NCBI GenBank assembly: GCA_902488725.1
Contig: CABTXO010000008.1
Location: 1-16,384, forward strand
Direction of reading: 5' to 3'
Origin: an uncultured Bacteroidales bacterium
GTDB lineage: Bacteria > Bacteroidota > Bacteroidia > Bacteroidales > UBA932
Length of the DNA stretch: 16,384 nt
The first letter of the stretch is position 1. The number at the start of each line of letters is the position of its first letter. Positions 6,902 through 14,756 of this stretch are shown here, piece by piece. The notes beneath the pieces were generated by a model that saw only the letters and a program-made list of their open reading frames with translations, ran no database searches and was not told the origin of the DNA. The position numbers and the translations under genes are program-made.

Positions 6902-8116
6902 TCAATCTGCTTCGGCCGCGATGAAGCCCCAGACTTCCAGTTCCCACAGGTCGATGTAGCCGTATCTGGTGTTTCGTGAATCTGTAAAAACGATGCCGAT
7001 GCAGGAACCGGTCTTCCGGGCAATTCCCCGCCAGGCCGCCTGTTCGCTCCAGTACAGTTGCGTATTGTTGATCGACGGGGTTCCGAAGGCATCGAGCGGT
7101 TTGGGCTCGTCCGGATCATAGGGGGCATTCCCGATGTACAGGTACAAATGGTTGATGTATCTACGATTCATAACCGGGTTCCGGTGGAACCGGAAGCCCG
7201 TGAAGGTGGGTTCCTTACCCGCTTCTGAATGGGTGTCGATGGCCAGGATCTTCGGGAACGCCGTCCGGTTGGAGGCGTTCGAACTGTGGTACCGGTGGTT
7301 CGCATCGATGATGCCGTCGAAGATGTTTTCCGGACCGCTCGCCGCATTGAGGGTCTGACCGGTCGTGCAGGCAACCGTCCACCCTTCCGTGTGCAGCCTG
7401 TACAGGATCGGAATGCCGGACTTTACCCAGTTTTCCCGCCAGACGGTATCGACAGCTCCCGTCTTCTTATAGGCGGAACGGAATTCGAAATACTTCCCTT
7501 CCAAGGCATCGGGGAAGGTGATCGATTTAGAAGCAGGGTCCATTGTTCCTTCGAGCTCAGTCCACTCCCCTGCACCATTCCGGTAGCGGAATTTCGTTGC
7601 CACGAGTTCCGGATCGTTGTGCTGGTCCGCGTTTGCGGATTTGGGGTCATTCATCACGATGACGGCATCCTTGCCGTTCATGCGCGGATCGACAACAAAT
7701 CTTTCTTTCTTGGTGCTGAACCAAGTCTTGCCGTACGGGGTCGCCACAACCTCGGCCGGGAGGGAGCGATTCCCGTTCGCATCATAGTTGACGACCTCGA
7801 ATGTGTAGGAGCGCTCGTCCAGATCCGGGACGGTCACCGTAACGATCCCTTCAGGGAAGGAGGAATAATCCAACAGAAGAGAGTCGGAGTAGTTGTCCCA
7901 GAAAACTTTCGCAGTTTTGACAGCCGGATCTTTGGGCTTGTTCCACGAGAGCGTCATTTGACAGTAGCCGACCACCGTGGAGATTTTCGCGGATTTGGCC
8001 GGATAGGTGTACCCGCCTTCCTTCACCCACTCCTGATAGATATCATCCTGCTTCGTACAGGAAGCCGTCATCAAAAATGCGAGAAGAGCTGCTATTCCAT
8101 AAAAAAGCTGTTTCAT
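6902..8116 (-). CDS. DUF4998-type surface lipoprotein with discoidin-like C-terminus
   Basis: A 404-residue lipoprotein with signal peptide MKQLFYGIAA...LMTASC (Cys20). The N-terminal half has the DUF4998 pattern: an early IYQEWVKEGGYTYPAKS, then GYCQMTLSWNKPKDP and a run of Ig/Fn3-like strands (YTFEVVNYDANGNRS). The C-terminal 150 residues look like an F5/8 type C (discoidin) jelly roll: ENIFDG, FPKILAIDT, FTGFRFHRN, then WELEVWGF at the end. No catalytic residues are evident, so surface glycan binding is the likely role. The frame extends upstream to 8161, but that would overlap the preceding gene by 28 bp and bury the signal peptide; ATG 8116 leaves a 17-bp gap. The next gene follows after about 20-30 bp, consistent with one mRNA. 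Domain names are from memory of family patterns. Confidence 0.85.
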   Translation of the reverse strand: MKQLFYGIAALLAFLMTASCTKQDDIYQEWVKEGGYTYPAKSAKISTVVGYCQMTLSWNKPKDPAVKTAKVFWDNYSDSLLLDYSSFPEGIVTVTVPDLDERSYTFEVVNYDANGNRSLPAEVVATPYGKTWFSTKKERFVVDPRMNGKDAVIVMNDPKSANADQHNDPELVATKFRYRNGAGEWTELEGTMDPASKSITFPDALEGKYFEFRSAYKKTGAVDTVWRENWVKSGIPILYRLHTEGWTVACTTGQTLNAASGPENIFDGIIDANHRYHSSNASNRTAFPKILAIDTHSEAGKEPTFTGFRFHRNPVMNRRYINHLYLYIGNAPYDPDEPKPLDAFGTPSINNTQLYWSEQAAWRGIARKTGSCIGIVFTDSRNTRYGYIDLWELEVWGFIAAEAD

Positions 8117-8133
8117 AATCATTCCCATTTGAA

Positions 8134-9435
8134 TCAATACGCTTGAATGATCTGGCCCCAAGGCGTCACCTCGCCTAGATGGACGGCCAGATCCGGGGTG
8201 TTGTTCTCGAATGAAGCAAAGGTCTCCACGATCACGACGCGCAGGTAGCGCAGTTCATCGTAAGCGTGCGGGAAGACTTCATTGTTGAGTTCGAAGTCGT
8301 TTCCGTTGTTGAAATATTCCCGGTCATCCTGGGTCACCGTGCCGACCATACCGTCCGGTTCGTACCCGGAAGGCTTGAACTGCTGGAACTTCCCGAGACA
8401 GAACCAGGTGTCATCGAAGCCGTGTTCATTGCCCGGGACCTCCTGGCCGGTCGGATTCAGGCTCCCCCAGAATTCGAAGTTCCTGGGGTGGCCGATGGAC
8501 CAGATCTGATAGTTGATTCGGGGCAGAGTCGCCACGCGGCTCAATTTGGCCTTCACCCCCAGGTCAATGGTAAACCAAGAAGGTCTGGGACCTTCGCCGT
8601 AAAAGAAGTGATATGCGCCGCCCGTCTTTTCCGAAGTTCCGGTTCCGTCCCAGAGCGCTTCGATCGGGTAAAGGCGGTTGGTGACTCTCAGGTTGTCATC
8701 CCCGAGGTTGGCGTTGCGGAACTTGTCGGCCGGCAGTTTCACTTCTTCCAATGGCGTAATTGTTACTTTTGCCGTATCGGAGCAGTTTCCCCAACGGTCG
8801 CGCAGGTAGACCCCGTAGATCGCTTCCACAGGTGCGAGTCCGCGACGGGACAAGGTGATGCTGTCCGCTGCCGTGAAAAGGGTCTGGACCTCCACCCACT
8901 TCATCTGTCCGACAGGTTTGTCAAAATCGTTCAGGTCCTCGTCCCGCAGCAGACAGACCGCAAGATCTGCCTTCGGAGTGTTGCCCTCGATCCGGATTTT
9001 CACCCCGCCGAAGGCTTGGAACAATTGCGGCGTCGCAAGCAGAATGGCCGGGGGCAGCGGTCTGAAATCAGCCGTCACGGAAGAAGAGCGTTCCTCGTTG
9101 ACGTTGAACGAGGCCAGTTCTACTTTATGGGTCAACGTGTCGGCATAACCGACGATGAGAAGGCTGTCGGTATAACGGGAAATCTTGGTGTTCACTTCCT
9201 TTCCGCCGCGCGTGTAGGTCGCGATGATTCCCTTGATGTTGTCGTCGTCCGGGATGTTGACCTTGATGACCGCGCCTCCGCTGATGTTCCGCACGCTCGC
9301 CACGGTGACAGGCTCGGGGATGGGCACGTCCGCTTTCTGGTCAATTCTTCCGAATTCGTTCTCTCCGGCGTTACAAGCCGCAAAGAGGAGCGGGACGCAT
9401 AGGGCGAAGAATGTGGTTTTCACTATTTTTTTCAT
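8134..9435 (-). CDS. DUF4959/DUF5126/DUF5000-type lipoprotein, probable surface glycan-binding protein
   Basis: A 433-residue lipoprotein with signal peptide MKKIVKTTFFALCVPLLFAAC (Cys21). The order resembles SusD-adjacent proteins with DUF4959 (NISGGAVIKVNIPDDDNIKGIIATY, about 35-130), DUF5126 (about 135-240; AIYGVYLRDRWGNCSD near its end) and a C-terminal DUF5000 galactose-binding-like fold (LWDGTG, PSWFTIDLGVKAKLSRV, RNFEFWGS). Proteins of this layout follow susD in many PULs and are thought to bind glycan on the outer membrane. No catalytic motif is seen. ATG 9435 was chosen because it begins directly at the signal peptide and leaves 25 bp after susD; an in-frame start at 9471 would overlap susD. 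It ends 17 bp before the DUF4998-type gene. Confidence 0.87.
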   Translation of the reverse strand: MKKIVKTTFFALCVPLLFAACNAGENEFGRIDQKADVPIPEPVTVASVRNISGGAVIKVNIPDDDNIKGIIATYTRGGKEVNTKISRYTDSLLIVGYADTLTHKVELASFNVNEERSSSVTADFRPLPPAILLATPQLFQAFGGVKIRIEGNTPKADLAVCLLRDEDLNDFDKPVGQMKWVEVQTLFTAADSITLSRRGLAPVEAIYGVYLRDRWGNCSDTAKVTITPLEEVKLPADKFRNANLGDDNLRVTNRLYPIEALWDGTGTSEKTGGAYHFFYGEGPRPSWFTIDLGVKAKLSRVATLPRINYQIWSIGHPRNFEFWGSLNPTGQEVPGNEHGFDDTWFCLGKFQQFKPSGYEPDGMVGTVTQDDREYFNNGNDFELNNEVFPHAYDELRYLRVVIVETFASFENNTPDLAVHLGEVTPWGQIIQAY

Positions 9436-9460
9436 ATCGGATACTGCTTGAATTTGTACA

Positions 9461-11416
9461 TTACCAACCAAGATTTTGGATCAGATGTGGATTCCGTTCA
9501 AGGTCGGTGGTGAAAAGAGGCCAGAAATAGTCTTTCAAGCCGAAATTCTGCTCGAAAAGGGGAGTTCTGACATAATAGTCTTCGGGTGTCGCGGATGAGA
9601 TCCTGAATCCGAATATCCCTTTCTGGTACTCGGCTGGGGCTTCCTTCCATCGGCGGATATCCCAGAAACGTTGGCTTTCGAACGCCAGCTCGTTGAGCCG
9701 TTCGCGATGGATGATTTCCCGCATGCCCGCTTGCGTGCCGTAGTAGCCCGGGGTGTCGCTGTAGGTGTCCCAGGAGGTCTTGACATCCGGAATCTCCGCA
9801 CGCTGACGGACGGCATCCAGATATTTGAACAGTTCTTCACTGTACGCGCCTTTCGGTCCTTCATATTCATTGATGGACTCGGCATACAGCAAGTAAAGGT
9901 CTGCAAGACGGATCATCGGCCAAGGGAACCAGTATCTTGTCATGGCGTTGGCCGCAACCACGTTGCATCGGTAAGGATAAAGTTTTTTCGGATAGTAGCC
10001 GGTTACGGGACCTGTTTCCTTGTCTTTTTTTGCCTGGGCTTTTCCGTTGCGGCATTCCAGGAAATTCAAATCCGACGGCTTGAGATCATTGAAGTTGGTA
10101 AGGGCGCCCAACCAGGCACCTCCGTCGAAACCGAGAGAAGAGTAGAATCGCGGCTCTCTGTCAAAGTTGAGCTGGACCGTTGTGTAGCCTTTCTCGATGT
10201 AATAGGCATTGGCATCGTCTCCCACCCGGAGGGCGAAGGGATCAACCCCCTTCCATTCCTTGTCGTTCCCGATCGGAAGGCCGTGTTTCGTGTAGAACTG
10301 CTCGGCGATCTTGAGCGGAACGCCGATGAACCCCCAGCACCCGACAATGTCAAACTTGGAGAAGTTCGGCATGCTCCAGCGCTGGAATTCCGTGATGGCG
10401 GTAGAGGATGTCTGCGTGTTCGGCCAAACCAGTTCACTGTTCCATCTTTCGCAGAAAGCTCCCCGGAGGGTCAGATCGGTCATGAGCGTGTCGCACATGC
10501 GATAGGTGTTCTCGATCTCAGATTTCTGGTACAGTTTCATGTTTGCCTCTTCACATAGATCGATGGCCTCGCTGCAGGCATCCATCGCATCTTTCCAGCG
10601 ACGGAGCTTTTGGTCAGCCGTCTTGGCGGGGAAGAGCCGTACGCCACGGCTGTCCACCAGAGAAGCCTCTTCATCGTTGCCGTTGAACAAGGGACTTGCG
10701 GCATAGACTGCCACGCGCGCCTTGAGCGCGGCACATGCAGGTTGGGTCACGCGGCCATATTCATCCGGCGTCGGGTTGACGAGCGGCAGGTATGGCAGGG
10801 CCTCGTCCAGCAGATCGAGCACATAGTCGAAGCAGTCGTCGATGTTGTCGCGGTACACCCGTACTTCCGAGACATCCGAGTCGATCGGAAGGCTCTCCCG
10901 GATGATCGGAACCGGACCCCATTTCCGCATCAGATTGAAATGGTAATAAGCTTTGAGGAAGGTCACCTCGCCCTTCCACTGCGCCTTTTCTTCATCGGTC
11001 ATGTCCGGCACCTTGTCGACATTGTCCAGCAGGATGTCGCAGCAACGGATTCCTTCATACATGCTCGCCCAATCCCATCCATAGACAACGCTGGCACTCT
11101 GGAAGCCTCTTGCGATGCCGAACAGGGCGTTCGGCACACGTCCGCCCCCGGCGGAAACGGTACGGCCGAAAAGATCCCAAAGTTCGTCGCCACCCAGCAT
11201 GGCGGGGTCTGAAGCGGGATCCCCTTCATTCGTCATGTAGGAATAGCAGGTGCCCAGGTAGCGGATGGCGGAAGACCGCAGGTTGAAAGACATCTCGATC
11301 GTGGCGAGACCGTCATCCGGCACCACGTCGAGAAACTTGTTGCAACCTTGGGAGAGTCCGAATACCGCGGCGAGAGATCCCAATCCGAGTGAAATGTTCT
11401 TGAATATCTTTTTCAT
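9461..11416 (-). CDS. susD: SusD/RagB-family outer-membrane nutrient-binding lipoprotein
   Basis: Surface lipoprotein that forms the lid of the SusC transporter and captures oligosaccharide. It has 651 residues, slightly longer than the usual 500-600. The N-terminus is MKKIFKNISLGLGSL...LSQGC (Cys25), followed by the family's NKFLDVVPDD. Further SusD marks are LRSSAIRYLGTCYSYM, the TPR-region FNLMRKWGPVPIIRESLP, and the C-terminal RERLNELAFESQRFWDIRRW with a late FGFRIS block. ATG 11416 is 15 bp after the susC stop; the in-frame ATG at 11431 would overlap the susC stop by nothing but adds five residues before the signal peptide. The SusC/SusD order and tight spacing are standard. Ligand specificity cannot be read from the sequence; the divergent GH92 suggests alpha-mannosides. 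Confidence 0.97.
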   Translation of the reverse strand: MKKIFKNISLGLGSLAAVFGLSQGCNKFLDVVPDDGLATIEMSFNLRSSAIRYLGTCYSYMTNEGDPASDPAMLGGDELWDLFGRTVSAGGGRVPNALFGIARGFQSASVVYGWDWASMYEGIRCCDILLDNVDKVPDMTDEEKAQWKGEVTFLKAYYHFNLMRKWGPVPIIRESLPIDSDVSEVRVYRDNIDDCFDYVLDLLDEALPYLPLVNPTPDEYGRVTQPACAALKARVAVYAASPLFNGNDEEASLVDSRGVRLFPAKTADQKLRRWKDAMDACSEAIDLCEEANMKLYQKSEIENTYRMCDTLMTDLTLRGAFCERWNSELVWPNTQTSSTAITEFQRWSMPNFSKFDIVGCWGFIGVPLKIAEQFYTKHGLPIGNDKEWKGVDPFALRVGDDANAYYIEKGYTTVQLNFDREPRFYSSLGFDGGAWLGALTNFNDLKPSDLNFLECRNGKAQAKKDKETGPVTGYYPKKLYPYRCNVVAANAMTRYWFPWPMIRLADLYLLYAESINEYEGPKGAYSEELFKYLDAVRQRAEIPDVKTSWDTYSDTPGYYGTQAGMREIIHRERLNELAFESQRFWDIRRWKEAPAEYQKGIFGFRISSATPEDYYVRTPLFEQNFGLKDYFWPLFTTDLERNPHLIQNLGW

Positions 11417-11431
11417 AATCAATCTCTCCAT

Positions 11432-14400
11432 TTATTTGGTGTCGAAAGTCACGTTGAGACCTATGTTGAAGGTCCGCTGGATCGGATAGTTGAGTCCGTG
11501 GGCGGCAAGTTCCGGATCCCACAGCTTGAACTTGCTCCAGCAGAGCAGGTTGTTGCCTTGGAAATACAGCCGGAGACTGTCAATATGCAGTTTCCGCGTG
11601 AGACGCTGCGGCATCGTGTAGCCCAGTTCCATCTGCTTGAGCCGGAGGAAGGAGCCATCCCGCATCCACCAGGTGCTGGTGGCAGAGTTGTTCGCATTGT
11701 GATAGGCGCTGTAGCGCGGATAGAGGGCATAGATGTCCCGGTTGTCTTCGCTCCAGTGGCTGTCGGAATAGGCCTTCAGCAGCTGCGTATTGTTCACGAA
11801 CGGTGCGGTCCCGTAGCGGTTGTGTTTTGCATCGAACGCATCCGACACATCCATCCAGAAGGATTCGCGTGCGAGTCCCTGGAAGAATACGGACAGGTCG
11901 AAACCCTTGTAGCCGACGGAGGCTCCGAAGCCGTAGATGATTTCCGGGGAAGTGGGATAGCCGATGGGAACCATGTCGGCATTGGTGATCTTGCCGTCAT
12001 GATTCACATCCGTGTACTTGATGTCGCCGCCACCGTACAGGACACCGAAACTTTGCTGGGAGGGGCTGTTGAGCGCCTCCTCATCGTCGATGAAGAGCCG
12101 TTCGGCCAGGTAGCCCCATTTCTGCTGCAGGGAACGTCCGGCATGCAGCCGGTACGCCTCCGGATAGTTCGGCTCTTCGTAGATCAGGTATTCCCCGTGG
12201 GAATACGTGAAATTCGCGCGTGCAGAAGCCCACAAATCCTGGTTGAAGACCTGCTGGTACTCTGCTTGGACATCGATGCCGCGCGCCTGCGACTCTCCGA
12301 TGTTCGCCTGGATGCCAGCCTGCAGCCCCATGGTGTTGGGGATGTCGGCGCGGCTCATGAAAATGTTTCTGCGGTGCTCGGTAAAGTATTCCACAATGAG
12401 ATCGAATTTCTTGAAAAGGCCGAGTTCGGCCGCAAAATTGGTTTTGTAGGCAGTTTCCCACGTGATGGCCTCATTCGCATAGCGCAAGACATCGATGCCC
12501 TTGAAGGTAATCTGCTGAAATTCGCCAAAAGATGCGCTCTTGCCGGAACTGTTCATGTTCATCTCGGAAAGATAGTAGAAGCGGTTGCGCGAGTCGCCGA
12601 TGTTGTCATTTCCCACCAGGCCGTACGAGGCCCTGAACTTGAGATTGTCTACGATGTTCAACGCCGGTTTGAACCATTTCTCGTTCGACACCACCCAAGC
12701 TGCTCCCGCGGAAGGGAAGAAGCCCCAGCGATGCGACTTGTGAAAACGTTCCGATCCGTTGTAGCCGAAGTTGAACTCCGTGAAGTAGCGTTTGTCCCAG
12801 CCGTACGTGAAACGTCCGGAGAGTCCGGCATTCCGGGAAGGCAGAGACAGCTGGAGGGTTCCGGCATTGGCCACCCGCGACTCGCGGGCCGTAAGGACCA
12901 GCAACCCCGTCACCTCGCTGCGTCCGAATTCACGGGCATAGTTCAGACGGCTCTCGGAATAGAGGGTGTTGGTGACATTCTTGCTCCCTTCGTTGTACGT
13001 GAGATAATCCGTCCCGTCTTCGTTGATACGCTGAATATGATACTCTCCCGTGTAGGAATCATAGTTGTCCAGCATGTACCAATAGGGCTGGAACTGACGG
13101 TTCACGCTGAAGTCCGACAAGCGGGTCAGATTGAACAACGTCATGAAGTTGAGCCCTTTCGTGATGAAGTTCAAATCCTGATTGAGTTCCACGGCTGCGA
13201 TCATCTGGGACCGCTGGTAGTCCCGGTAGCCTCTCACGAGATTGGCGTAGGGGTTTCGGTAGCTCCCGTCATCGAAGTTTCCGAACATGATGTGCTTGAT
13301 GCCGACATGATCTTCATCCAGCGGATAATAGGCCGGGAAAAGCACGGGGTCGGAATGCACCACGTCGACATAGACCTGGTTGCCGCCCTGAAGGGGCCCC
13401 TGGTAGTCTGTAAAGTTGCCGGTCAACCGGATCGCCAGCTTGGTCGACGGCGACACGTTGATGTCGATATTGGACCGCAGCGAATAAGTCTTCTGGTCGA
13501 TGTTGTTGTTGAAACTGTTGCGTTTGTCGACCTTGAGTATTCCCGTATCCTCGTTGAACGCACCGGCCACGTAGTACTTCGCGACCTTACCGCCGCCTCG
13601 CATGGACACATTGGCACGGTAGCTGGTCGCAAAGTCCTTGAACAGCATTTTGTACCAGTCGTTCATCGGATAGATGTAGGGATTGGCTCCGGGCTTGCCG
13701 GTCTGCTCGATCTTGTCGTAGGAATACATCAGCTCCCCGAGCGGATCGCGGGTCGTGATCGCCTCGTTGAAAGATTTCATGTACGTCACGGGATCGGCGA
13801 GTTCCACCACGTCCGTAGGCTGCGACATGGAGGTCTCCACGCGGGCGAAGATCTTCGCCGGGCCTTCCTGCCCCCGTTTCGTGGTGACGAAGATCACACC
13901 GTTGGCACCGCGTGCCCCGTAGAGGGCCGTTGCCGTCGCATCCTTCATGATCGAGAAACTCTCGATGTCATCCGGCTGCAGCCGCGCCAGGTCCGTGGAA
14001 GTCAACTCGATGTTGTCGATCAGGATCAACGGGCTCGTGTTGGCGCCGAAAGTCGTGATGCCGCGCACGAAGAAGTCCGCGTTGTCCTGGCCGGGTTCTC
14101 CGGAACGCTGGTAGGCGATAACGCCGGCCACATTTCCCGCAAGGGCCGTCGTCAAGTTGCTGGAAGGCACTTTCAGGTTCGCCACGTCCACCGTGGTGAT
14201 GGCCGCGACTGTGCTTTCCTTCCGCTGCTTGCCGAAGGCTACGACGGTCACTTCATCCAGCTCATTCGGTGCATTCTTCATCTTGACGATGAAATTGGAC
14301 AGGTCGCCTACATCCAGGATCTGGGTCTGTTTCCCCAATGTCTCGAACTTCAGCCGGTCCGTCGGTTTCACACCTGAAAGCTCGAATGTGCCGTCCAGGT

Positions 14401-14566
14401 CCGTCTGGGCACCACGGGTCGATCCTTCCACGGTCACGAGGACCCCGGGCATCGTCTCGCCGGTCTCCTCTTCGTACACGACTCCCTTCACCGTTCTGGA
14501 CTGCGCAGAGAGGGCCAGGGGCAGTGTGACACACAAGAGGGACAAAAGAATTTTCTTGATATGCAT
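11432..14566 (-). CDS. susC: SusC/RagA-family TonB-dependent outer-membrane transporter
   Basis: Imports oligosaccharides across the outer membrane, powered by TonB-ExbBD, as a complex with SusD. It has 1044 residues: signal peptide MHIKKILLSLLCV...ALSA with cleavage before Gln22, a carboxypeptidase-regulatory-like domain (about 26-97), the SusC linker/TonB-box region LDEVTVVAFGKQRKES (103-118), a plug domain (about 118-232) ending in the hallmark LYGARGANGVIFVTTKRG, then a beta-barrel finishing with NIGLNVTFDTK. There is no N-terminal STN domain, so signalling to an anti-sigma factor is not expected. The frame extends to 14620, but ATG 14566 begins exactly at the signal peptide. It is first in the operon, with a promoter and a palindromic operator in the 190 bp before lacI. 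Confidence 0.97.
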   Translation of the reverse strand: MHIKKILLSLLCVTLPLALSAQSRTVKGVVYEEETGETMPGVLVTVEGSTRGAQTDLDGTFELSGVKPTDRLKFETLGKQTQILDVGDLSNFIVKMKNAPNELDEVTVVAFGKQRKESTVAAITTVDVANLKVPSSNLTTALAGNVAGVIAYQRSGEPGQDNADFFVRGITTFGANTSPLILIDNIELTSTDLARLQPDDIESFSIMKDATATALYGARGANGVIFVTTKRGQEGPAKIFARVETSMSQPTDVVELADPVTYMKSFNEAITTRDPLGELMYSYDKIEQTGKPGANPYIYPMNDWYKMLFKDFATSYRANVSMRGGGKVAKYYVAGAFNEDTGILKVDKRNSFNNNIDQKTYSLRSNIDINVSPSTKLAIRLTGNFTDYQGPLQGGNQVYVDVVHSDPVLFPAYYPLDEDHVGIKHIMFGNFDDGSYRNPYANLVRGYRDYQRSQMIAAVELNQDLNFITKGLNFMTLFNLTRLSDFSVNRQFQPYWYMLDNYDSYTGEYHIQRINEDGTDYLTYNEGSKNVTNTLYSESRLNYAREFGRSEVTGLLVLTARESRVANAGTLQLSLPSRNAGLSGRFTYGWDKRYFTEFNFGYNGSERFHKSHRWGFFPSAGAAWVVSNEKWFKPALNIVDNLKFRASYGLVGNDNIGDSRNRFYYLSEMNMNSSGKSASFGEFQQITFKGIDVLRYANEAITWETAYKTNFAAELGLFKKFDLIVEYFTEHRRNIFMSRADIPNTMGLQAGIQANIGESQARGIDVQAEYQQVFNQDLWASARANFTYSHGEYLIYEEPNYPEAYRLHAGRSLQQKWGYLAERLFIDDEEALNSPSQQSFGVLYGGGDIKYTDVNHDGKITNADMVPIGYPTSPEIIYGFGASVGYKGFDLSVFFQGLARESFWMDVSDAFDAKHNRYGTAPFVNNTQLLKAYSDSHWSEDNRDIYALYPRYSAYHNANNSATSTWWMRDGSFLRLKQMELGYTMPQRLTRKLHIDSLRLYFQGNNLLCWSKFKLWDPELAAHGLNYPIQRTFNIGLNVTFDTK

Positions 14567-14660
14567 AGCGTTTGTGAGAATTAGCTTCGTGTTTTCTTGG
14601 TCGATGATGTGTCCGTGCATGATTCGCGAGTCAAATCGAATGTCTGTTTTCAGGATTCCA

Positions 14661-14692
14661 TTTTGCGCTCTCGTTCAGAATCACCATATTTG
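14661..14692 (+). promoter_or_regulatory. Predicted lacI promoter, Bacteroidota type
   Basis: The -33 element TTTTG (14661-14665) and a near-match -7 element CATATTTG (14685-14692; consensus TAnnTTTG, one mismatch) are separated by 19 bp, the expected spacing. This predicts a start at about 14697 and a leader of about 60 nt before the lacI ATG. The palindromic operator begins inside the -7 element, which would allow autorepression. A weaker alternative, AATTTTTG at 14733-14740, lacks a properly spaced -33. Confidence 0.5.
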
Positions 14693-14709
14693 CGCAAACG
14701 ATTGCGCAA
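14690..14709. promoter_or_regulatory. LacI-family operator palindrome between lacI and susC
   Basis: TTGCGCAAACGATTGCGCAA is a 20-bp inverted repeat centred on CpG with one mismatched pair (A14698/A14701). LacI-family operators are typically even-length palindromes with a central CpG, where the hinge-helix leucine inserts; GCAAACG is also the core of PurR-type sites. It overlaps the predicted lacI -7 element and lies about 10 bp downstream of the susC -7 element, so bound repressor could block both promoters. A third TTGCGC copy occurs at 14663-14668. Confidence 0.7.
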
Positions 14710-14719
14710 CTTCATTGTT

Positions 14720-14749
14720 CAAAATTATGAAGAATTTTTGACAAAACAA
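14720..14749 (-). promoter_or_regulatory. Predicted promoter of the susC operon, Bacteroidota type
   Basis: Read on the minus strand, TTG (14749 down to 14747) is followed after exactly 19 bp by TAATTTTG (14727 down to 14720), a perfect TAnnTTTG match. Transcription would begin near 14716, giving an untranslated leader of about 150 nt before the susC ATG, and the operator palindrome would be within the first 30 transcribed bases. The leader has a 12-bp near-palindrome at 14621-14632 but no riboswitch that I recognise. Confidence 0.6.
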
Positions 14750-14756
14750 TGATTCA

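Noticed and set aside
7229..9402. Plus-strand open frames of 305 and 378 codons opposite the two lipoprotein genes
   Set aside because: Both mirror the codon bias of the minus-strand lipoproteins and have no recognisable protein features.
11498..14377. Plus-strand open frame of 959 codons opposite susC
   Set aside because: It lies wholly antisense to a clear SusC gene with complete family motifs; long antisense frames are common in GC-rich genes, and the translation shows no recognisable domain or signal peptide.
14621..14632. GATTCGCGAGTC as a second LacI operator
   Set aside because: It is centred on CpG but shares no half-site with the strong palindrome at 14690-14709 and is only 12 bp with one mismatch; kept only as a leader feature.
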